Notes under the pieces: generated by a model
What the model was told of the DNA's origin: nothing
What the model saw: only the letters and a program-made list of their open reading frames with translations
Databases searched by the model: none
From: Sweltsa coloradensis
Lineage: Eukaryota > Arthropoda > Insecta > Plecoptera > Chloroperlidae
Assembly (NCBI GenBank): GCA_024449915.1
Contig: JAMZAV010001816.1
Location: 62,001 to 126,000, forward strand
Direction of reading: 5' to 3'
DNA: 64,000 nucleotides
In this document: positions 58,255-64,000 of the stretch, one piece after another
Layout of the letters: every line of letters begins with the position of its first letter
How positions within the stretch are numbered: position 1 is the stretch's first letter
Position numbers and translations under genes: made by a program

Positions 58255-59874
58255 CCGTCTGTTACGCTATTGGCTAATGGCTGCATGACGTGTAGCGGCC
58301 AGTTTAAAATATGTATGTGGAGCAAGAAAATATACATCAAGAACACATTATTATATAACATTTTCCTGCATAGCAACAACAAACAATATAATTGAAAACA
58401 AAAAAATGAAAAATCATGCCAATAAAATTGCGAAAATCAATAATCTCGAATCAAATTACAAAAAGCATACAGCAGAAAATAAAATTCGATTCTGATTAGT
58501 GGCCCAGATATAGTATCGTAAACGCCTCTGGAAATGGGATCGAAATCGAAGCGAGAATTTAATATTTAATAGTGGAAATAAAACACAATAACACGTCCTG
58601 TGCATTTTATGTATGAGTCATCAAATTAATAACGATGCTTGCTATTTTATGCTCATCGGTAAAGGCACTGATTTGGTGCCAAACAAGCATTGGGTCGGCA
58701 TCTATAAGTAAATGGTTAATGGGTTGGTACCAAAACAGTGCCTGTTTGGTACTGGCAAACTTATAGGCTTAAAGCCAAATAAATACGTCAAAATAATAAT
58801 AATAACATCTATGTATGTGTGGTAACAATGAATAAAAGTGATTATATCAGGCAGAAACGCCTTTACAATGCAATAAGGATTGGTGCCAATTTGGTGCCAA
58901 ACTGATGCTGGCCACTAATACAACTTATGTCTGTTACGCTGCTAATAGCTGCATTACGTGTAGCGGACAATTAAAAATGTGTATGTGCATAGCAAAAAAT
59001 ATGATTTTTACTTTAAAATGTCTTAGCATTTCCTGCATAGCTGGTTGAAATGAATGATTTTTTGCGGTTTATTTACGGACGAGCTGTTTCAGTAATTAAT
59101 GGTTAAGCAATAAGCATAGAAAATCAGCCCTTATATTTAAAGATTTTCGCATTCGTGATTTATATTACAGTCATACTGAAAGTGCAGTGTTTCTTGAAGC
59201 ACAGTGTGACGCCATGTTATCAACACTTTTTCTTTAAATAATTACTATAAGAAGCGATCGCTCTCAGTTTCATACATAGAAAATTCGTTCATTTTAAAGA
59301 TTCTGACAAAAGTGTAAAGTGCAAAATATATCAGAATAATAAGCATGCTGTTTCAATAACCAAAATACAATGGCGACAGTTGTAAAACGTTTTTTTCCAA
59401 TAAGTGAAAAAGAAAGGCAGAAATGAAATTTAAAACTCAAGTCAAATTACAACCAAAATAATTATCATTAAAAACAAAACAAAAATAATCCTGTCAGTAA
59501 CATTGCAAAAATCAATACGCTCGAATCAAATCACAAAAAGCACACAGCAGAATATAAAATTCGATTCTGATTAGTGGCCCGGATATTATTGTAAATGCCT
59601 CTGGAAATTGCATCGAAATCAAAGTAAGAATTTAATATTTAAAAGTGGAAATAAAACAAAATATGCAATAACCTGTTTATTTTATGTATGGGTCATCGCA
59701 AACCAATAACAAAAAAATGCTTGCCTTTTTATGCTCATCGGTAAAGGCACTGATTTGGTGCCAAACTGGCATTGGATCGTCATCTATAAGTAAGTGGTTA
59801 ATGGGTTTGGTACCAAAACAGTGCCTGTTTGGTGCTGGCCAACTTATAGGCTTAAAGCCAAATACATACGACAA

Positions 59875-59908
<34 letters not shown>

Positions 59909-61190
59909 TTAATAATAATAACAAATATTATTATTATTTTCGTTTTTCGTTTCGTCGTTCGTCGTCGTTCGTTTTTTTCGTTTTCGTAAAGGATTGCCCG
60001 ACTGGGGACCCAGTCGGGGCAAACTTTTACAACAACTGCTATGAATCAATAACTATGTCCTTAAAGCGGGCTTATGCTTAAAAACCTTATATTCATAATT
60101 ATTATAATACTAATAAATATGTCTATGTATGTGTGGTAACAATGAATCAAAGTGATTATAACAGGCAGAAACGCGCTACAATGCAGTCAGGATTGGTGCC
60201 AATTTGGTGCCAAACTAATGCTGGCCACTAATACAACTCTGTCTGTTACACTGCTAATGGCTGCATTACGTGTAGCAGCCAATTAAAAATATGTATGTGC
60301 ATGGAGAAAAAAAACTTCTTATTTTAAAATGTCTTAACATTTCTTGATGCATAGCTGGTTGAAATGAATAATTTTTTGACGACATGTTATCAACACTTTT
60401 CCTTTAACGATAAACTATAAGAAGCGATTAATCGCTCTCTGCAGTTTCATTGAAAATTCGTTAATTTTAAAGATGCAGACAAAAGTGTAGAGTTCAAAAT
60501 TATAAGAATAATAAACATGCTGTTTTAACAACCAAAATACAATGGCGACAGTTGTTGTAAACAGTTTTTTTCAAATAATTGCTAGAAAGAAAAAAAAACA
60601 AAAATAGAAAGAAATGAAATTTAAAACTCAACTGAAATAACAATCAAGAATAATTATCATTGACACCAAAAAAATAAAAAATCATCTCAATAAAATTGCA
60701 AAAATCATTAAGCTCGAATTAAATCACAAAAAACATACAACAGAATGTAAAATTCAATTCTGATTAGTGACCGGGCCAGATATAGAATTGTAAATGCCTC
60801 TGGAAATTGCATCGGAATCGGAGAAAGAATTAAATGTATATATGTATATAACACAACCTGTGCATTTTATGTATGGGTCATCAAATTAATAACAATGCTT
60901 GCTATTTTATGCTCATCGGTAAAAACACTGATTTGGTGCCCAAACAAGCATTGGGTCGGAAGCTATGTGGTAGTTAGTGGGCTGGTACCAAAAGAGTGCC
61001 TGTTTGGTACAGGCCAACTTATGGTCTTAAAAGTCAAGTAAATACGGTAAAAAAGGGAAATAATATGTTATTTATATTACAATACTATGTAACAACAAAT
61101 TAAAGTGGTTTTATCAGGCAGAAACGCATATACAATACAGTACAAATTGGTGCAAATTTGGTGCCAAACTGATGCTGGCCAATACGTCTC
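58255..61190 (+). repeat. Macrosatellite: three ~1.1-kb tandem units
   Basis: The same landmarks recur in order three times: GTCTGTTACGCTGCTAATAG (58257, 58929 and 60239), TCGAATCAAAT.ACAAAAAGC (58445, 59520 and 60712), TTCTGATTAGTGGCC (58490, 59565 and 60757) and TCATCGGTAAAGGCACTGAT (58653, 59737 and 60912). Spacing is about 1075 and 1190 bp, with indels. Each unit is rich in TTGGTGCCAA palindromes and GGTGCCAAACTGATGCTGGC. A 101-codon frame at 59684 comes from an (AAT)n tract. No gene is seen. Confidence 0.75.
59873..59990. repeat. (AAT)n microsatellite followed by TTTCG-rich tract
   Basis: An AATAAT run to about 59930 and then TTTTCGTTTTTCGTTTCGTC-type low complexity, resembling the tract at 21530. 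Confidence 0.8.
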
Positions 61191-61315
61191 AAAATGGCCG
61201 GCAATGGCCGACACCGACTGGGCACCAAACCGGCACTGACCGCCCGGTGGCCGGCAGTGGCCGGCAGTGCAGGCACTGGGCCGGCAGCCGGCCGCAACGT
61301 CCATGTTTGCTGGGA

Positions 61316-61845
61316 TGTTTGAAAAGTGATCCACTCCTGGCAGATATATGTTTGATAAGTGATCCACTCCTGGCAGATATATGTTTGATAAGTGATCCAC
61401 TTCTGGTAGATATATGTTTGATAAGTGATCCACTTCTGGCAGATATACGTTTGATAAGTGATCCACTCCTGGCAGATATATGTTTGATAAGTGATCCACT
61501 TCTGGCAGATAAATGTTTGATAAGTGATCCACTTCTGGCAGATATATGTTTGATAAGTGATCCACTTCTGGCAGATATATGTTTGATAAGTGATTCACTC
61601 CTGGCAGATATATGTTTGATAAGTGATCCACTCATGGCAGATATATGTTTGATAAGTGATTTACTCCTGGCAGATATATGTTTGATAAGTGATCCACTCC
61701 TGGCAGATATATGTTTGATAAGTGATCCACTCCTGGCAGATATATGTTTGATAAGTGATCCACTCCTGGCAGATATATGTTTGATAAGTGATCCACTCCT
61801 GGCAGATATATGTTTGATAAGTGATCCACTCCTGGCAGATATATG
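61316..61845 (+). repeat. 33-bp minisatellite, right segment
   Basis: About 16 units of the same 33-bp repeat as at 47647 and 48614, starting in mid-unit (TGTTTGAAAAGTGATCC). Point variants (CTTCTGG, GATATACG, GATTTACTCC) allow units to be told apart. Open frames up to 224 codons exist on both strands because 33 is divisible by three; the 11-residue repeat DHLSNIYLPGV on the minus strand is a translation artefact. Confidence 0.9.
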
Positions 61846-62514
61846 AAAACATTAAAAAAAAACTCAACTCATATCATCAACTTTCATAATCACATGCGGC
61901 GCAATATCACCTTAACGGTTGAAGCGCCCTAGTGTCTCACGTCGCCGTCAATGAGACTTTTCCTCACTACGTGGGCCGGGTTCGAGCTTGTTGTTGTTCG
62001 CCAGTTATCGGAGTCAGACATAGGCAAATAATTATACACCCATAGCTCGTGATATAAGCTTACAACTAATATTTTATTTAGAACAACTTATCTCTTTTTC
62101 ATCTCTTCCACAGACGTCAAAACACAACATTCTAATACAACATCAAGTCTCTCGAAATATTTTTTTTGTGTAAACAAGGTACTTCTGTTGGCCACACTTC
62201 TCTGCACTATCGTCTATTATCATCCTCATTTAATTAAGAATTCTGTTTTTTTTTAGTTTAAAAAGCAGGTATAGCAGTTTGTGTCATAGAGCTTTTAGCT
62301 CTTACTAAGCCTGCTTAATAAAGCCTTAGTAATATTTGCATATTTTATGTAGTTCTACCTGAGTCCACACTCTAGCGTTAGTCCGTAACTATACGAATTA
62401 TTGTACCACAGAAATTGTTAAATAAATAATATTAATTATAAGGAATCCAACATTGCACAGGCGGTGTCAGGTTGAAGCGCTCTAGTTTCTCACTTCGTCG
62501 TTTATTTGAAGTAC
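61846..62514 (+). repeat. Box 2 sequences and AT-rich spacer
   Basis: Box 2 at 61890-61945 and a shortened one at 62460-62500, with AT-rich DNA between. GTGTCATAGAGCTTTTAGC near 62281 has no clear role. No gene is seen. Confidence 0.5.
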
Positions 62515-62719
62515 TGTGTGTCATCAGGCTATTTGAATGTGCCGCCTCACGGCTTTGAATAATGAGCCACCTCACGGCTACCTAGAAGAATACTATATGT
62601 CACAAAGGCGGTGCATAAGCAGACGAATAAATGGCCGTCCAAAGTGATTCAGTTTTCTAAAACATACTCACCTTTATCCTCGATCATCCGAACAATCCTA
62701 ATGCCAAAGTGGTAAAACA
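62515..62719 (+). repeat. Candidate LTR of the Ty3/Gypsy element
   Basis: About 205 bp starting TGTGTGTCATC and ending AAAACA just before TGGTGACAGCGG. Contains CCTCACGGCT twice, TACTATATG and an AATAAA (about 62627). Position, size and TG...CA ends fit a short Gypsy LTR; the second LTR would lie beyond the window. Confidence 0.6.
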
Positions 62720-62737
62720 TGGTGACAGCGGTCGGAT
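62720..62737 (+). promoter_or_regulatory. Candidate primer binding site of the Gypsy element
   Basis: TGGTGACAGCGGTCGGAT starts with TGG, complementary to the CCA end of a tRNA, directly after the candidate LTR and 60 bp before gag. The tRNA cannot be named with certainty. Confidence 0.5.
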
Positions 62738-62797
62738 AAGGAAATAAGGGAAATATTAAATATATTTCAAAGTATTCTGTTACATATATAAGTAAAT

Positions 62798-63523
62798 ATG
62801 GCAGAACCAAACCAGACGCCCGGTGTGCAGAACGAAAGCACATGGCGGGTCCAAGTGGACCCACCTCAAATCTTTTCTTTTCAACCCCACGAATGGCCTT
62901 CGTGGAGGAAAAGATTTGAGCGATTTAGGACGTGTTCTGGACTAGAATCTGTGACTTCAAAGAGGCAAGTAAACACTCTTATATACACAATGGGTGATCG
63001 AGCAGAGGAGATCCTAACCTCTTTCAATCTTGCTCGGGAGGAGGAAGATGACTATGATGTTGTAGTACAAAAGTTCGAGAATTATTTCATTCCTATGAGA
63101 AATAAGATATATGAAAGGGCATGTTTTCTACGGCGAAAACAACAACCAGGTGAGTCAATCGACACCTATACAACATCACTTCACACTCTATCTAAGACAT
63201 GTGAATGGGGCAATCTAGCAGACGAAATGAAGTTGATGGCTCTCATAGTAGGCATGTGCGACCAGAGACTAAGCGACAAACTGCAATTAGATCCCAAGCT
63301 CACTTTTGATAAGGCCCTCACCCAAGTTCGGTTATCAGAGGAAATAGCTAGGCAAAGGTTAGTACTACATTCTGATCCTAGTAGGCCTAGTGCTAGTAAA
63401 CCCAACCTTACCCTGGATGAATGCAATAGTAGGCCTAAGCATTCCACCTTTAAGAAGAAAGAAACTTCAAAGTATAAAACGATAACAAAGGTAAGAAGTC
63501 CACAGGGGGGTATCAAAATGTAA
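62798..63523 (+). CDS. gag: Gag protein of a Ty3/Gypsy retrotransposon
   Basis: A 241-codon frame starting at the ATG in AAATATGGCAGAACC. Residues about 30-170 fit a retrotransposon gag/capsid domain: FSFQPHEWPSWRKRFERF, then a helix-rich segment with YTMGDRAEEILTSF and FENYFIPMRNKIYERACFL. The tail after about residue 190 is basic and polar, as expected before a nucleocapsid zinc knuckle. The frame ends early at 63523 after a G-run (CAGGGGGG), and the next frame continues with the zinc-knuckle region, so the stop is probably due to a frameshift. It would form the particle shell of the element; nothing suggests a host role. Confidence 0.85.
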   Translation: MAEPNQTPGVQNESTWRVQVDPPQIFSFQPHEWPSWRKRFERFRTCSGLESVTSKRQVNTLIYTMGDRAEEILTSFNLAREEEDDYDVVVQKFENYFIPMRNKIYERACFLRRKQQPGESIDTYTTSLHTLSKTCEWGNLADEMKLMALIVGMCDQRLSDKLQLDPKLTFDKALTQVRLSEEIARQRLVLHSDPSRPSASKPNLTLDECNSRPKHSTFKKKETSKYKTITKVRSPQGGIKM

Positions 63524-64000
63524 ATAACAAGGTTACAAACTGTAGATGGTGTGGCTACAGCCAAACCATGCCGATAACCGAGGCTCATGCCCAGCAAAGG
63601 ATGCCAAATGCAACAACTGCGGCATACAGGGCCACTTCGCTAAGGTTTGTCGTCGTAAGAAAGTCGCAGAGGTCCTAGACACAACCAGGCTGACTGTGTC
63701 TTTATCGGAAGCATAAAATCATCGGGATCAAAACCATGGATGGTTACAATCAACGTCCCCGGTAAGGAAGTAGACTTAAGGTTGACACTGGAGCAGATGT
63801 GACGGTTTTACCAGCTACTGAACAGGTAATCGAGAATATCGCACTTACAAAACCAACCAAAATACTCTGTGGGCCAGATAAAAGACCACTGGATGTTATT
63901 GGGTTGGCAAAGTGAATCTCAAGTTCAGAGGAACAGTATCCACTGAAACCGTGTATGTAGTGCAAGGCCTAGATACTCCACTTCTAGGTAGACCAGCTAT
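63524..64000 (+). pseudogene. pol: Gypsy zinc knuckle and aspartic protease, frameshifted, cut by window end
   Basis: Spread over several frames: CRWCG (63540 region), CNNCGIQGHFAKVC (about 63610-63650, complete CCHC zinc knuckle), a stop near 63715, VDTGADVTVL (about 63781-63812, retroviral-type aspartic protease active site) and LLGRPA (63981-63998, protease C-terminal motif). At least three frame changes (near 63510, 63565 and 63910) show the copy is not functional as it stands, or the sequence has indel errors. Reverse transcriptase and integrase would lie beyond the window. Confidence 0.85.

Larger units (their letters stand above)
48706..61315. mobile_element. 12.6-kb putative TIR element splitting the minisatellite
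   Basis: Left end TTCCAGCAAACATG and right end CATGTTTGCTGGGA are inverted (13 of 14 bases). Both are followed inward by CCGGC-rich sequence. The flanks GGCAGATATA and TGTTTGAAAAGTG restore one 33-bp unit exactly, so the two arrays look like halves of one, with no visible target duplication. The inside carries GGCACC-type repeats, another Helitron-like copy, two MITEs, AGGCCTA-rich DNA and a macrosatellite. No transposase or other gene is recognised. Alternative: two separate smaller elements with the same end, or rearranged array. Confidence 0.5.

Noticed and set aside
59684..60081. ORFs with poly-Ile or poly-Asn tracts (also at 9401-9613)
   Set aside because: Produced by (AAT)n microsatellites.
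61316..61845. CRISPR array
   Set aside because: Units are directly adjacent with no unique spacers and the context is eukaryotic; this is a minisatellite.
61077..61846. Long ORFs (184-224 codons) with 11-residue repeats such as DHLSNIYLPGV
   Set aside because: They come from translating a 33-bp tandem repeat in several frames on both strands.

Overview
The window looks like gene-poor nuclear DNA from a metazoan, most likely a marine invertebrate; the species cannot be named from the sequence. Evidence for this: AT-rich DNA with no operons, 5S-rRNA-derived and tRNA-derived SINEs, a jockey/CR1-type LINE, Ty3/Gypsy elements, Helitron-like and TIR elements, promoter-like YY1/ETS/RFX motifs, and very frequent AGGCCTA words. 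I found no convincing host protein-coding gene. The only protein-like sequences are broken retroelement genes: a LINE reverse transcriptase, an SGNH/coiled-coil ORF1-like protein, and a Gypsy gag-pol that runs off the right end.

The background fabric is one unusual repeat family, called family A here, with more than 20 copies in the same (+) orientation. A unit has a 5' part (CCCAGAGCATGGCTCTGC), the motif GAGGCGAGCTCTGGC, a GAC/GAT-rich core, an invariant hairpin (GCTGGT-TCTG-ACCAGC), box 1 (GCATTATGACCTAACGG) and an ATAAACCAAAA tail. An AT-rich spacer of about 200-270 bp and a related box 2/3 (GACCTAACCGGTTGAAGCGC) often follow. One copy (28548-28903) has an A-rich tail and an exact 14-bp target-site duplication, so at least part of the unit moves as a retroposon.

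Layout: 1-4546 family A. 4547-7810 a 3.3-kb insertion that splits a family A unit and carries an LTR-type element, itself split by a 5S-SINE with a perfect 14-bp duplication. 7811-9114 family A, interrupted by a 7.1-kb TIR element (9115-16223, TSD CAG) that contains a decayed LINE. 16224-22730 family A with a promoter-like segment, a second 5S-SINE and a tRNA-SINE. 22731-25922 a foldback element. 26011-32319 family A copies, a 950-bp AT-rich palindrome and unassigned sequence. 32320-38470 a 1.9-kb direct duplication around a homopolymer-rich stretch that looks like bad assembly, then a ~115-bp tandem repeat. 38471-47646 mixed repeats including a Helitron-like copy. 47647-61845 a 33-bp minisatellite apparently split by a 12.6-kb element (48706-61315), which holds another Helitron-like copy, two MITEs and a ~1.1-kb macrosatellite. 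62515-64000 the 5' end of a Ty3/Gypsy retrotransposon.

The main result is structural: several insertions can be dated relative to one another because their empty sites are visible in paralogous repeat copies in the same window.
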